Assembly (NCBI RefSeq): GCF_018143015.1
Contig: NC_054746.1
Coordinates: forward strand, 30,779,129 to 30,843,128
DNA from: Lytechinus variegatus
Taxonomy: Eukaryota; Echinodermata; Echinoidea; Temnopleuroida; Toxopneustidae
DNA length: 64,000 nucleotides
Reading direction: 5' to 3'
Shown here: positions 1 through 12,625 of the stretch, piece by piece
How positions within the stretch are numbered: the stretch's first letter is position 1
Layout: each line of letters opens with the position of its first letter
Program-made: the position numbers and the translations under genes
Notes under the pieces: model-generated
Told to the model about the DNA's origin: nothing
Databases searched by the model: none
What the model saw: the letters and a program-made list of their open reading frames with translations, nothing else

Positions 1-80
1 TTTCATACCTTTTAATTATCATAAAGGATCATGTAAGAGGTGGCAAAAAGAAAAAAAAAATGAAAAAAAATTATCTTTTC

Positions 81-148
81 TACCCCAGGAATCGAACCTC
101 CGCCCTCGAGAAAGCAAGTCAAATGCGTTATCCATTGAGCCACGATAT
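81..148 (-). repeat. tRNA-Arg-like SINE head or tRNA pseudogene
   Basis: On the minus strand an A-box-like element (TGGCTCAATGG, 142-132) is followed by a perfect B box (GGTTCGATTCC, 98-88) and then T-rich sequence. The D-arm resembles animal tRNA-Arg (GGCNCAATGGATAACGC). The anticodon stem does not pair, the T stem has two mismatches and no acceptor stem forms, so this is not a working tRNA. It is better read as the RNA polymerase III promoter of a SINE. A tag of about 18 bp (CCCATAGAGATTACACG) next to it, near 152, recurs near 377. Confidence 0.6.
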
Positions 149-479
149 TCCCCATAGAGATTACACGTAAGCAATTTTGAAAATTACAATTCCAATTTTG
201 CAAGTGAAATACGGGCATGATCCCGGCATCTGATCAAAAAATGAAGGGCACACTTCCGATAGCCCAGAATCTCAGCTACAACATGTAATAAGCTCAAGGA
301 AAGATGACAAGAAAAAATGGAGATATGGCTCACGAAATAGAGGAATGTCGAATCTAGTTTTGGGAAAAAGTCATGTCCCATAGAGATTACACGCAAAATG
401 AGGAAAAATGACATGCCTCTTTTCATCGCTGTTTTACGCAATGATGCGTTTCTCAAAACGAATATTCATGGTAACTGAG

Positions 480-1416
480 GAGAAAGAGTACATTATAAAC
501 TACAACAACTTGAAATTTGGGCGAAAAATGATCTATATTCGAGAAGTTACAGCCAAATTTGCATAAATTTGATGACGTCATTTTTGAAAAAATGAAATTT
601 TTAGTTTGGGCGCCATTTTCATGACGTCACGATATAATTTAGGGACAATGGTGACATGAAATCAAATCTACAACTCATACTCTATCGATATATGAAAAAA
701 AAGTTGGGGGTCAATGGACTATTTAAAGAGCTACAGTGAATTTACAATAGGCATGTTTTTGCCCATATATGGCCTATAGTGAGAGCTCGCGCGCACACGT
801 GCTGCAAACTTTAATGGGTGTTAATTTCGTTATTAATGGTTGTAGAAGGTTGATCAAGGTATCAAATTGCTCAGAATTTTATTAGCAATGCAATGATATT
901 AAAAGAAACGGTTTTTCTGCGTTGCGTTAAGGTGTAACGCGCGGAAACGCGCGCGCATATGTGCGCGCGCGCAAATTTTTGAAATGCTTAAAATGACCTG
1001 AAACGTACCCAAAAAATTTTATAGGTCATTTGGACGATTTTTTTACCTTTGGCGCGCGCGTACGCGCGCGTCATGACCTCTACATGACCTTTGATGACAT
1101 TGACAGTTGACCCTTGACATGAAGTTAATGTCATGTAAATATTGTCAATTTTTGATAATTGATATTGAAGATATGATCAAATGAAGAATTTTACAAAATG
1201 GCGCGTAGATGACGTCATCATGACCATATGACCTTGAAAAGCTTATTTTGCCGTCTCTATGATAGATTCTATGTATGACGAAAAAATCAGCCAAATTGAT
1301 TCAGCCAATTCCGAGAAAAGTTGGCGACAAACATAGGTGCTAAAAATAAATAAATAATAAAGAAAGAAAATTCTGACGAAATCAAGAGGTGATCTGTCGT
1401 AGACAGACCACCTAAT
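480..1416. repeat. Interspersed repeat with CG-rich alternating tracts
   Basis: Non-coding stretch with repeated GATGACGTCA-type palindromes (near 570, 620 and 1210), runs of alternating GC (near 945-970 and 1050-1070) and a terminal hairpin at 1386-1413, where GGTGATCTGTC pairs with GACAGACCACC. No reading frame has a recognisable protein. The composition differs sharply from the AT-rich flanks, which suggests an inserted element. The left boundary is a guess. Confidence 0.4.
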
Positions 1417-2055
1417 TATATTTTGGTCTACATGTATGAATATGGTAGTGAATTAGGAGATAGTGTGTGTGTGGGGGGGGGGTTAGAAAATAATGCTTGA
1501 GACTTCTGAGCTTGCAATAAAAAGAAAGTTGAGGAGGTGATGGGGAGGAGTGGGGGAAGGGGATGGGTAATTGAAGCAACACTAGGAAGTGAATAGGAAG
1601 TCAGTATGATAGGAACTGAGAAGGGGATTGATCAAAGAGATTTTGTAGACATAGCCAGACATGGGTGCATGGAGGAAGTTTTTCAACGAAAAGGTCACTG
1701 CTAAATTGAGAAAAGGTTGATGATGTCATCTTGTTATTTTGGAAAAAAAGGGAATTAACATGAATTTACAGATTTGATAACACAAGCTTGGAATACTTAG
1801 TAATTGGTTGCCCATGTTTTCTTTTTTTTCTAACAAAGATAAGCTCCTTGCTTATAAAGATGTTGGACAATTTTTTATCTGCCATTGTATTATATTGCCT
1901 ATAGGCCTAGTGAAAAGTGAGAGTATCATAAAGTGAGTGAAGATACATGTATACCCCTTGCCCAATTCTAACCCCAATTTTCCCCAATAAACCCAGCATT
2001 TACCCATAAATTCAAATTTTTTTTTTTTGCAGGGCCAAATAATCCCGTACTATAG
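1417..2055. other. Non-coding spacer
   Basis: AT-rich and purine-rich sequence with a short GT/G run near 1465. I see no exon, RNA gene or clear repeat boundary here. The last about 25 bases resemble internal sequence of the next element, so a fragment of that family may be present. Confidence 0.5.
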
Positions 2056-2532
2056 TACCCTTTTTACACAGGATATTCTTAACCCCGGACTATCGCTAAC
2101 CCCGTACTATCCTTAACCCTGTACTATTTTTTTTTCCTTTTCACACATGCCAAATTGTTATTGCTAACCCCGGATAAGGAATGCTTGCTTTTCACACACG
2201 AAACTCGCTAACCCCGGACTAGTGGTTTTTGTCGATCAAATTGCCATTTAGCCCCACCTATAGTACGGGGTTAAGCTTAGCCCACTTTCGTTTTACACTA
2301 GCGATCTTAACCCCGTACTATTGCTCTTAGCACCGCAATTGGTGGGATAACCCTGCTTTTTTGCAGGGCCAAATAATCCTGTACTATAGGTGGGGTTAGC
2401 CCACTTTGCAAAAATGCTGTGTAAAAAGAAAGTGGGCTAAGCTTAACCCCGTACAATAGGTGGGGCTAAATGGCAATTTAGCCCCACCTATAGTACGAGG
2501 TTAAGGAAATTTTAGCCTGTGTAAAAAGGGTA
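2056..2532. mobile_element. MITE-like element, CCCCGTACTAT family, copy 1
   Basis: It begins TACCCTTTTTACACAGG and ends CCTGTGTAAAAAGGGTA, giving terminal inverted repeats of about 17 bp. The inside is built from many direct and inverted copies of AACCCCGTACTAT and AGCCCACTTT blocks. There is no coding capacity. A second copy in the other orientation lies at 24972-25461 in a WDR26 intron. This is a non-autonomous DNA transposon by structure; its superfamily is unknown. Confidence 0.75.
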
Positions 2533-2554
2533 TAGGGTTGCAAATAATAATGTA

Positions 2555-2944
2555 TACCCTTTTCATAAACCTATCCTCCAATTAGCCGCCTAAGAGTAAT
2601 GCGGATAATTCAATAAAAATTGCGTTCATAAACTCCGAAAATAAGCTGCATTATTTTTACGAGTGCCCGTCCTGAAAAAGGCGGATAATCGCCATGACAA
2701 CTGGACACGCCCCCTCCGATGCGGTTGTGTTGGAAAAGGGTGACCTTGTGACCGCACCATGGCAATTATCCGCATTATTTGGAAATGCGTTCATAAACTC
2801 AAAATCTTGTCCCGATGCTGCTATTATGCGGATAATAGCAGCATCAGAGTAATGCGGATAACTCTTGTCCTCCTCCAATTTTACGACCAAATTATGCTGC
2901 TATTAGCCGCCTAATTCATTTTAATGGGGTTTATGAAAGGGGTA
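2555..2944. mobile_element. MITE with TACCCTTTTCATAAACC-type ends
   Basis: Terminal inverted repeats (ACCCTTTTCATAAACC at the left, GGTTTATGAAAGGGGT at the right) enclose internal palindromic blocks such as TAATGCGGATAA. Non-coding. It lies 22 bp after the previous element, so the two inserted side by side. Confidence 0.65.
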
Positions 2945-3005
2945 TTAGTTACGCCATTTAGGGGGCATTTCTGAGGTTGTCAGACACGGGTGTGTAGCAG
3001 TCCAT

Positions 3006-3503
3006 AGGTGGTTTCAAACCGCCTCGATCACAAGAATCCCTGTTAAATTACGAGAACTTTTTAAGGCTAAAAAATACCCGTTAATTATTCCTGCATTCAC
3101 ACCGCCCCGAAACACATCCTTCGGGATAAGTTCCCGAAGTTACGAGCATGCGCAGTGTGGTCTGATAAGCATGCGCAGTGTGGTCTGATAAGCAGGCAAG
3201 GCGCGAGATTCAAAATCACTAGCCCAGCAGCCACCCACGCCGCCGCACCCAACGACACGCTGGGCTAAAAGTTCCCGTAATTTGCTTTCACATCGCCAAA
3301 ATACCTGCGACCTTGGAAAAATCCCCACGAAAGTTCTCGTAATTTCGCCAAGTACCTACTATTTAGCGGGTATTTTCTTTCGGGGAAATTACGCGTAGTT
3401 TGCTTTCACATTACCAAAATACCTGGTATTTTCTGATCGGGGTAAATTTCCCGATCAGAGAATACCTGGAACTGGCGAACTTCGAGGCGGTCTGAAACCA
3501 CCT
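3006..3503. mobile_element. MITE with 22-bp inverted termini
   Basis: The 22-bp left end (3006-3027, starting AGGTGGTTTCAAACCGCC) is inverted at 3482-3503 with one or two differences. Inside, a 23-bp unit is tandemly duplicated exactly (3148-3170 and 3171-3193). Non-coding; a typical non-autonomous element of about 500 bp. Confidence 0.7.
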
Positions 3504-3763
3504 CATGTGGAGAGTGACCCCCCTTCGGGTCAGACAGAGAGCAGAAAGTGTACAATGTATTTAATCTCAAGTAGAGCATTTGGAATTGAACTCTGCCAAG
3601 AGCAACAAAGAGTGTAGGTCTACTTATGAATTTGAAGATTACATGTCTTGCAGATTCTTGCAAATGATATCCTCTATGTAATAGTCTTTTAATTCAGTCA
3701 ATTTTAATGTACCGGTATTTTAAGTTGAACTTTAATGATGAAGATTTTTTTTTTGTTGGAGGT

Positions 3764-5884
3764 CATAGGCGGATCCAGGGGGGGGCCCGAGGGGCCCGGG
3801 CCCCCCTATTGGCGGAGCAAAAAAAAGGGGGAAAAGAAAGGAAAAGAGAAAAAGGGAAAAGAGAGGAGAAAAGAAGGAATGCAAGCATAAGAGGAGGAAG
3901 ATGAGTGAATAAGATAAGGGGAAGACTTGGAAAAAATTTTTTTTTTAATCTTTCATGTCGGGATATAAAATTTTCGCTCGCGTTTTGCGCTCGCATTGCC
4001 TTTTAGGTGATATCTTGCTCAATTTAGACCTTAAAATATCAAATTCTGAAATCAATATACAAAACTTATTTCAGCTGGGAAATTGAACTTTCATTATTTT
4101 GTTTTATTTACAAATTGATTTGTTAAAAGTGTAATATTTCTGTTTTATGGTCTGAATATTAACAATTTCTGCTTGCGCTGCGCGCTCGCAAAATTTGATT
4201 TGTCAGGTACCTATCATTTTCCTGTATTCGATGAAGTTCTCAAAATATCCCTATTTAGGTCAGATTGTCAAAACGTATCAGCTAGCGCTGCACACTTGCA
4301 TTTTGATTAGTGAGTTATGTATATCTCAATATTAATTCTAAAACAAACTACTTAAAATCACCATTTGATGACAATTAATCATAAATTTCTGCTCGCGATT
4401 TGCGCTCGCATTGATAGATATTAAACTCATGCATCTTATGCATAATTACATAAGTGCTTTAAATGTCCAGTTTTCAGGCCATAATATTAATAGATTTTGC
4501 GCTATCATGCTTAGAAAGAGAAATAGGAAGATGGTCATCATTTTCTTATGATGACATAATGTCCTTATAGAATATACCGGTCCTATGTCAAAACTCAAAG
4601 TAACAATAATGAAAAATATCAGCTCTGTTTTAACTGTGAACCTTTTTCACCTCACAATTTTTCCACAAAGTGCTTGCAATACAGAGCTTAAAATGACCCC
4701 TTTTCAGATCAGAATATCATATATTTTTAGCTCGCGCTTTGCGCTCGCTTTATTGATTTTCATGGTAAAAAAAGGTATTTAGAATACCCAAATTCTAGGT
4801 CGATATCTGAAACACACGTTTATTCAGATACGCAGCTTGTTCTCCATTTAAATAATTCGCCAGTTTCAGATGACAATATAAAAAAATTGTCTGCTCGCGC
4901 TTTGCGCTCGCACTATTAATGTATGAAAATTTCCAGGAGCTTAACCTTTTCATGATTTACAAAACATGAATAGAGTGTCCAGAATTTTTCCGCTCGCTCT
5001 TCGTGCTCGCATCAATAATGTTAAGTTTTTGTCTTATCCTTTCCACGATTACAAAAAGTACTTAAAATTTCCATTATTCAGGTAGATGTCAAAAATTTTC
5101 AGCTCGCGCTTCACGCTAGCAATACTTGAATGTTGAAATATGTAACGTCTTCATGGCTAAGTTCAAGCAGTCCATAACAAATACGTTTTCGATCAGCTCA
5201 AAACGTACATAAAAATTTTCCGCTCGCGCTCTGCGCTCGCCATGTAAGGAAGATCCCCACTTCCTCATCTTTTTCATGATTTACAAAACTTGAATAGAGT
5301 GTCTCGTTCAGTAGGTCTACTAAATCTCGAAAAATTTTGCTCATGCTTCGCACTCGCATCAATCGTTTAGTTATATACCTATTCTGTTATGTTACAAAAA
5401 GTGCTTAGAATTTCCATTCCTTAGGTAAAAATGTCAAAAAATTTCAGCTCGCGCTTTGCGCTCGCATTATTTGATTTTTAAAAATATGTAACGTCTTCAT
5501 GGCTAACTGCAAGCAAGTCCTTAACAGTACCTTTTCCATCAGTTCATTTCTGCTCGCGCTTCACGTTCGTAATAATTATTCACTTGCATACACATCTTTT
5601 TTCAGGATTGCCCAGAATGTTCGAAACTTTTAGAAAAAAGTACATAAGATTGCCCCCCCCAAAAATAGCTCGCGCTTCGCGCTCGCATTATATAAATAAG
5701 GATTATGGTATTATATATTTATGTTTATTCATAAGAATAAAGCTAAGAAGGGACTAATAGGACTACCCCTTTAAAGAAACTAAAAATCCTAGCTAATATC
5801 ATATTCGAGTGGCCGATCGGGGAAAATATGGCTGAAAAAAAAATTCCGGGCCCCCCCTATTGGCGAAGGCTGGATCCGCCCCTG
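3764..5884. mobile_element. Non-autonomous transposon with GC-core array (CATAGGCGGATCC ends)
   Basis: The left end CATAGGCGGATCCAG is inverted at the right end (CTGGATCCGCCCCTG). GGAGGT flanks both sides (3758-3763 and 5885-5890) as a possible target duplication. The inside is an array of about 13 units, mostly 100-120 bp. Each unit has a core close to GCTCGCGCTTTGCGCTCGC, near 3975, 4171, 4281, 4391, 4730, 4892, 4991, 5102, 5221, 5339, 5446, 5551 and 5668. The sequence between cores is AT-rich and diverged. No transposase is present. A truncated relative lies at 61200-62361. Confidence 0.8.
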
Positions 5885-5890
5885 GGAGGT

Positions 5891-6846
5891 TACTACATGT
5901 ACATGTATGTATGATGATCAGTTGGTCATGTACATTGTAGTCTGCATTGTAGATCAAGTTCTTAACTTCTTATGTATTGAATTTCTAAATATAAATGAAT
6001 TCAGCAAAATGATTCTGCAAATATTTTTGAATGAAGTTTAAACAGTTGTTTGCTACAACATACATGATATTTTGAAGGCATTAATCTTTCTGGGTAAGAC
6101 AAGGATATTTGTCAATTTTTGTTTACATTGACATGTACATCAAGTAATTGGGATTGACAACATGTTAAATACGGTGCACGTATTGAGATCATACTGTATG
6201 AGTATAGCTCCACTGTACATCGCCTATTGGCAAGAACTTCAAGTAAATTGTGAGACAGGTATCATACAGATGAAGAATTTTTGCAATTGAGTGTAGGGAA
6301 AAGGTCTCCTTGATAGATATAAAATGAACAGCATATATACAAAATGTGAGTGCTGTGACAATATCAAGTAATATAATCAAATCCCAGCTTTGCAGTGTTC
6401 ATGTAATAGTATAATGGATGGGAAAGAAGCAATGTCTGGCCTATACAGGCAATCAGCTGTGTTCTATTCAGTGAGTGTTATGACAACAAACCAATGCACA
6501 GTTTCTTTCTCACACACAAGCAGTAAGGGGTCGGTCAATTCCATGCCCAATAATATACTTCACTGGCTGACTTGGTTTTAGGCCATGATGAGGTCACAGC
6601 GAGTGCTCTTCTCTGTCATGTCTGCATGACCCTCTTTGTCTTTGACAATCCTATTGATTTTTTTCCTCCCTTGGTACACTTTCTCTTATTTTCTGTTTTC
6701 ATTTACATGCATAATTCTGGCTCCTCCATGATCTTTCTTTCTTCTTCTCTCTGCCAATATCATGTTTGTCTCATTCTGTGTCTTTGTTTTCTATGTACAT
6801 CCAGGGTGGGTGGGGGGGGCACTCAATGTTATTGGTGTACATGTTG
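5891..6846. other. Non-coding spacer
   Basis: AT-rich sequence with CATGTACATGTA-type runs. The reading frames are short and lack recognisable domains or codon-like composition. I see no supported feature. Confidence 0.5.
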
Positions 6847-7152
6847 TCGCACGCACCACGAACCGTCTTCTCTGCGCACTTCGATGCGAAAGTTAGTTTT
6901 GCAGAGAACGCATTAAAAAAAAAGGTTTTTTAAAACCAGCAATAAGTGCACCTACAAGGAGAGCAAATTATTTACCGGTGTCTTTGTTCGATAGTTCAGG
7001 TTCCAAAGTTTCATCCCGTATCTTTACATTTTCTTGAAGTGAATTATATACGCCACAGTGGGCATCGTAACAGAGAGGATGGTTCGTGGTGAAATGCGAG
7101 GCGCAATAGCGCACTGTATCTGCGCAGAGAGGACGGTTCGTGGTGCGTGCGA
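6847..7152. mobile_element. MITE with 32-bp inverted termini
   Basis: The 32 bases at 6847-6878 (starting TCGCACGCACCACGAACC) are the reverse complement of 7121-7152 with one mismatch. The GC-rich ends contrast with an AT-rich middle. A second internal copy of the GAGGATGGTTCGTGGTG motif occurs near 7076. Non-coding. Confidence 0.7.
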
Positions 7153-8261
7153 CGATGTATCTATGCATAGACAGAATTATTTTCAAAAGGGTAGTTAAAT
7201 ACATGTGGGTATAATATGACAATAACTTCTCATAGATCCATGGTCTGATGTAAAATGGCAATGCACAGTACATGCTCAACAAATGTATTACCTCACAATG
7301 ACATCCTTTTCTATCCCATGCCCATGCTTTAGGGATCACAGCAATAAGTCCAATGTTGCATGCTATATTTGAAGCAATTACATATTTTGTAGATCCTCAG
7401 AAGAAAATCATGTTCTCCCTGTTCCTAAATTGAGGTCTTTTTGTATAAAGCCTTTATAACTTGTACCTAAATATAGAAAAAATTATATACATGTACATTT
7501 TAAGAGGGAGGGGGTGTGTGGTTATGGATCTCATTATTTCTGTCATCCATTTTTTTGTATGTACAGTTAGATTAATCATTGATACATGTACATGCAATAG
7601 AAGCCACATACATGTATCTTCATTGGTAAAGAGAATGAGCAAATTATCTCAAGTTGTGCAGCACCCTATTTTACAACAGGAAGGAAAGCTGAAAGATTTC
7701 CTTTCCTAAATGTTGCTTAAGTGTAAAATGAATAGTATAAAATCTACTAAAGTGTATAACATTTCAAGCTTCCTGAGCTTGCTGAGAAAAGAAAAATGTT
7801 TCATTGGAGTTTATATTTGTTATATTTTGTGATTTTTTGTTCCCCGAAATATAAAACCTAGATAATCATTATGAGAGGATAATAGAAGAAAAATCAGTGT
7901 TATTAAAGCTACTGATCAGAGTCCAGGATCAGAATAAAGGTATTTGATGTAATTTTACAATATTAAATTTATATTTGCTTTAAAGGTACTTGTTAGTTAT
8001 TGCTTCACCCAAAGACTGAATGTCAGATGAATGTCAAACATTGCATGTGGAAGATTGGAAAATACATATTTCCTCTTCAGGAGTATTTTTTCTAATTATT
8101 TGTACCGGTACTTGGCAAGATGAGAGTTGTATTGAACTCAGTTGGAATTTATTAAGGGCCCATTTTTGTCTTACAAACATATATTTCTCACTATCGGGGG
8201 GGGGGGGGGGGGGTACATGTAGCTAGGTACATGTAATAAGTCCTTTGCCTTCATTGTGTTG
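7153..8261. other. Non-coding spacer with poly-G tract
   Basis: AT-rich with no supported exon. It holds a G run of about 20 bases near 8195-8212 and several ACATGTA repeats. Confidence 0.5.
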
Positions 8262-8876
8262 TTATGCCCCTGCAGATGAAGTCCAGAGGGGGCATTAAGC
8301 GTTGCCCCTGTCCGTCTGTCTCCTCACATCGTTTCTACGCAATCACTCAAAAAATATTCAATGGATTTTTAAAATTGTTGGTGTGTAGGTAGATGACACC
8401 AAAATACAGGCTAAGTTCGAATTCGGAGTCCGCAGGTCAAAGGTTACAGCTCATTAAATATGCAAGTTGGTTTCCGCATGATAACTAATGAAATATTCAA
8501 CAGATTAAAAAAAAATTGGGTGTGTAGGTAGATGACACCAAAATACAGGCTAAGCTTGAATTCAGAGTCGGCAGGTCAAAGGTCACAGCTCATTAAATGT
8601 GCGAGTTGGTTTCCGCATTGATAACTTTGGAAATATTCACCAGATATTAAAAATGTTTGGTGTCTGGGTAGATGACACCAAAATACAGGCTAAGTTTGAA
8701 ATCGGAGCCCACAAGTCAAAGGTTTCAGCTCAAGTTGGTCTCTGCATAGTAAGGGAATAATCAACAGATTAACAAAATTATTGGTGTACTGTATGTAGGT
8801 TTCTGCATGATATTGTGTTCAATCATATTGAATATATAATCGCATTAAGCGGGGGCATCTGTGCTGTTTGGACGCG
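8262..8876. repeat. Repeat element with 140-bp tandem units
   Basis: Three head-to-tail units share GTAGATGACACCAAAATACA, with starts near 8380, 8519 and 8660, a period of about 140 bp. A GGGGGCAT motif stands near each end (8290 and 8851). Non-coding. The neat array within common flanks suggests a dispersed element whose copy number varies between copies. Confidence 0.6.
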
Positions 8877-8970
8877 TCAAATTTCTATCTTTATATTGTT
8901 TTGTTTTAAATTAAGATACAATCATGGCTGTAACCATGAAGAACCAATGATGCGATGGAGCTTAGCAACA

Positions 8971-9846
8971 TTTTTGTCTCGCCTGCATAGCAGACTATAG
9001 GCACCGCTTTTCCGGCGACGGCGGAGGCGGCGTCAACATTGAAATCTTGACCAAGGTTAGGTTTTTGAAAAGTCATAACTTCTAAAGTGTATGGACCTAC
9101 CGTAGTTCATGAAACTTGGACATAAGGGTGATAGTGTATCACTGAAGATCCTGCCTGAGTTTCAGGCCACATGACCAAGATCAAAGGTCACTTAGGGTCA
9201 ACAAACTTTGACCATGTTGGTGGTATTTGTGGAATCATCATAACTTTCAAGTTTATAGATCTAGTTCATAAAACTTTTTTTTATGTGTTTTATTGAATCA
9301 ATACTTGGGACATAAGAGTAACACTTCCCATGTTTACATGCTGCATCTGCTTTTTTGTTGCATCATGTAAACGCAATTAACTTGCATCGGCTCTCGGTTC
9401 AGAATCGGCAATTTTGCACCACCAAAGTAGTAGGTTCAGAACCGCGAGCTGATGCAGAATCGGCCTTTTACTACGTGTAAACAGAATGACGATTCTGCAT
9501 CGGCAATCGGCGTGCATTTCATTTACTTTACCATTATGACGTACTTCAAAGTGCATGGATCCAGCGTTGTCTTTATTATGACGTATATTGTTGGTGTGGG
9601 TATTGTTTCACTGGAGCCGATTCTGAACTGCGAGCTGTGACAACGTGTAAACGCAGTGCAAGATAAACCAAAAGCCGATTCTGCATCGGCTTTTGGTCAT
9701 GTTGGGTCAATCGACATAGTATTTTATTATCATATGAGTTTTTTCTTTTGTGAATAATTATTTAATAGCTCTTTTCAAAGTCAGCACTGCTGCAATATCG
9801 AATCGCGTAATGCAGGCAAGACTGCCAGAGGCGTTTTACTTGTTTA
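8971..9846 (+). mobile_element. DR1-array repeat family, copy A (interrupted)
   Basis: It starts with TTTTGTCTCGCCTGC and a (GGCG)-rich block and ends with GTAATGCAGGCAAGAC, like copies B to D. It keeps one degenerate unit with AGATCAAAGGTCA at 9178-9190. The unit array stops near 9280 and the family end resumes near 9765, so about 480 bp of unrelated sequence is inserted inside. The insert repeats GATTCTGCATCGGC blocks in both orientations. Confidence 0.65.
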
Positions 9847-11154
9847 TAATGTTACAAGATACATGTTGTGATAGATATGATAATGGATTTGTTACTTCGT
9901 CATGATGTTTGAGTGTGTGCGAATAACTCCATGGACATATTATGTTTTCTACATGTACTTTTCTTTACAATTCTGCACAATTTGCACAAACTGTTTTGAA
10001 TGCATTTATCTCTTTCCTGTTTCGGGTCAAACAGCATAATGTTGCTTTGCAGCGCTGTAAACTGATGTGAAAAAGGAGTGAAAATATAAGTGCACCAAAT
10101 GAAATTGATCAATCAGTTGAAGCCATGGTGCAACCGCAAGGAGCATTCTGCATTTATATAAAGAGAAGTTTCGATGTACAGTTTAAAAAAAATCAGAATA
10201 ATCTGCTTATTGTAACAAAAGAGCTATCAATTTTTATGCAATTTAATTATAGCTGGATGGTGTTTCAGAAAGCTGCTCATAAGCTTTGTAAACTTGTATG
10301 TTATATGACTTTACAGTTATTGCATGACTGGTGACCTGTTCTTAGGTTAAGGTGCCATATCAGAGCTGAGATTGTTCTTGCCACGTTTTGTTTACTGTAC
10401 TATTCCTTTTGGAGAAAAAAAAATTATCTTTTTTGCGACTCACTAGTTAAAGACAAGAAGCTGTGATCATTTAGTTTTAGGTCATACCAAACTAGACTTG
10501 ATGTTTAACGTCATGAAATGTGAAGTCATGTTTCTATTCCGCCTCGTACATGTAATTGGGATGGAAATCAAAAGGAACGTGTCGGAATGAAGCATGAGTG
10601 ATGAGGTTGCCAATTTGTAGTGCTCCTGGTTGTGAATATTTTATGAGCGACTGACGGTATCTCATTTCAGCTGCATCTCCCTCTCCTTACCAGGTACTTT
10701 CACACTTTCCCGATCAGGAAAAAGTTCCCAGTGTTTTGTCAAAAATATTCCTTTATAGTACTTAAAAAAATAAAAATAAAATAAAGATAAAATTTTCCAA
10801 GTTTGTACATACATGTACTCACTACTCATGTTCAGTTCAAAAGCCAAATAAGAGAACTGAATTCCCTTAACTCATTGAGTGCTTCGTGCACGCTACGTAT
10901 CCTACTATAACATGCCACACTCGTGCTCGCACGCCTACTATTGATTGCTTTGTGCTTGCATTGTTTCTACCCTCGCCTGCTTCGTGCATGACTGCGCACA
11001 TTCGGAATTACAATCATTGTTACGCCGTTTTGCATTGTATTGCGCATCGCATGCATGCCGTAATTAGCACTATTGTGTGCAGTGCGAACTCAGCTTTCTG
11101 ACAGATCAACTTACTCACGCGGCTTGCATTCAAATTTTTCGAGTATTTCTACAT
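9847..11154. other. Non-coding spacer
   Basis: No supported exon. The stretch 10880-11060 has repeated GCTTCGTGC/CTCGTGCTCGC motifs that look like decayed relatives of the GC core at 3764-5884. The rest is AT-rich. Confidence 0.45.
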
Positions 11155-12262
11155 TTTTGTCTCACCTGCGAAGCAAAGTGAGACTATAGGCGCCGCTTTT
11201 CAGACGGCGGCGGCGGCGTCAACATCAAATCTTGACCTGAGGTTAAATTTTTGAAATGACATCATAACTTAGAAAGTATATGGACCTAGTTAATAAAACT
11301 TGGCCATAAGGTTAATCAAGTATTACTGAACATCCTATTAGAGTTTCATGTCACATGACCAAGGTCAAAGGTCATTTAGGCCTAGGGTCAATGAACTTAG
11401 ACCATGTTGGAGGAATCAACATCAAAATCTTAACCTGAGGTTAAGTTTTTGAAATGTCATCATAACTTAGAAAATATATGGACCTAGTTCATGAAACTTG
11501 GACATAAGGTTAATCAAGTATCACTGAACATCCTGCATGAGTTTCATGTCACATTACCAAGGTCAAAGGTCATTTAGGGTCAATGAACTTTGGCCGAATT
11601 GGGGATATCTGTTGAATTCCCATCATAACTTTGAAAGTTTATGGATCTGATTCATGAAACTTAGAAATAATAGTAATCAAGCATCACTGAAAATTTTGTG
11701 CAAGTTTCAGTTCTCATGATTAAGGTCAAAGGTCATTTAGGGTCGATGAACTTTGGCCGAATCGGGGGTGTTTGTTGAATTACCATCATAACTTTGAAAG
11801 TTTATTGGTCTAGTTCATTAAACTTGGACATTAGAGTAATCAAGTATCACTGAACATCCTGTGCGCATTTCAGGTCACATGACCAAGGTCAATGAACTTT
11901 GGCCGAATTGGGTGTATCTGTTGAATTACCATCATAACTTTGAAAGTTTATGGATCTGATTCATGAAACTTGTACATAAGAGTAATCAAGTATCACTGAA
12001 CATCCTGTTCGAGTTTCAGGTCACATGATCAAGGTCAAAGGTCATGTAAGGTCAATGAACTTTGGCCATGTTGGGGTTTTTTGTTGAATAACCATCATAT
12101 CTCTGTAAGTTTATTGGTCTAGTTCATAAAAAGTGGACATAAGAGTAACCATGTATCACTGAACATCTTGTGCGAGTTAGAGTAGTATTCAAAGTCAGCA
12201 CTGCTGCTATATTGAACCGCGTGATGCAGGTGAGACGGCCAGAGGCATTCCACTTGTTTACA
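11155..12262 (+). mobile_element. DR1-array repeat family, copy B
   Basis: It runs from TTTTGTCTCACCTGCGAAGC at the left, through a GGCGGCGGCGGCGTC block, to GTGATGCAGGTGAGACGGCC at the right; GTCTCACCTGC and GCAGGTGAGAC are inverted. The body is a tandem array of about 160-bp units, each with ATCATAACTT, GGACCTAGTTCATGAAACTT and TCACATGACCAAGGTCAAAG. Perfect AGGTCAAAGGTCA sites lie at 11362-11374, 11560-11572, 11723-11735 and 12032-12044. There is no transposase, so it is a non-autonomous or satellite-bearing element. Confidence 0.8.
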
Positions 12263-12625
12263 AGATATGGCTCCGCCTCTGAGAGGGAAGAGACCTAGGT
12301 TTTTTGATCCATACAAAACACTCCACAAAATCGAACTACTTGATACAACTCATATTTTAGCGGTAAAGATAATAACCAATCCATATAATGAGGACACCAT
12401 TATAAGGGGTATGAAATTTCCTACAACTTTACTACACAATATTTTGTTGATAAACTAATCGTTAGAGAGTTACAAGCAATTGTAATCATGACTATTGAAA
12501 GGAGTGAATACGACTCGCGATCCAAAAATCAATGTGGCACAGGGGGGTTTTGTGGCTGGCACAGGGGATTAGCATCGGATTAGCACTGAGGCGTAGGGTT
12601 AGTAGTGTGCGTGGCATGTTAAGAG
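12263..12625. other. Non-coding spacer
   Basis: I see no exon or repeat boundary in this stretch. Confidence 0.4.

Noticed and set aside
81..148. Functional tRNA-Arg gene
   Set aside because: A and B boxes are good, but the anticodon and acceptor stems do not pair.
6572..6916. 114-codon frame with hydrophobic stretch
   Set aside because: Runs into a MITE end and a G tract; composition is that of non-coding T-rich DNA.
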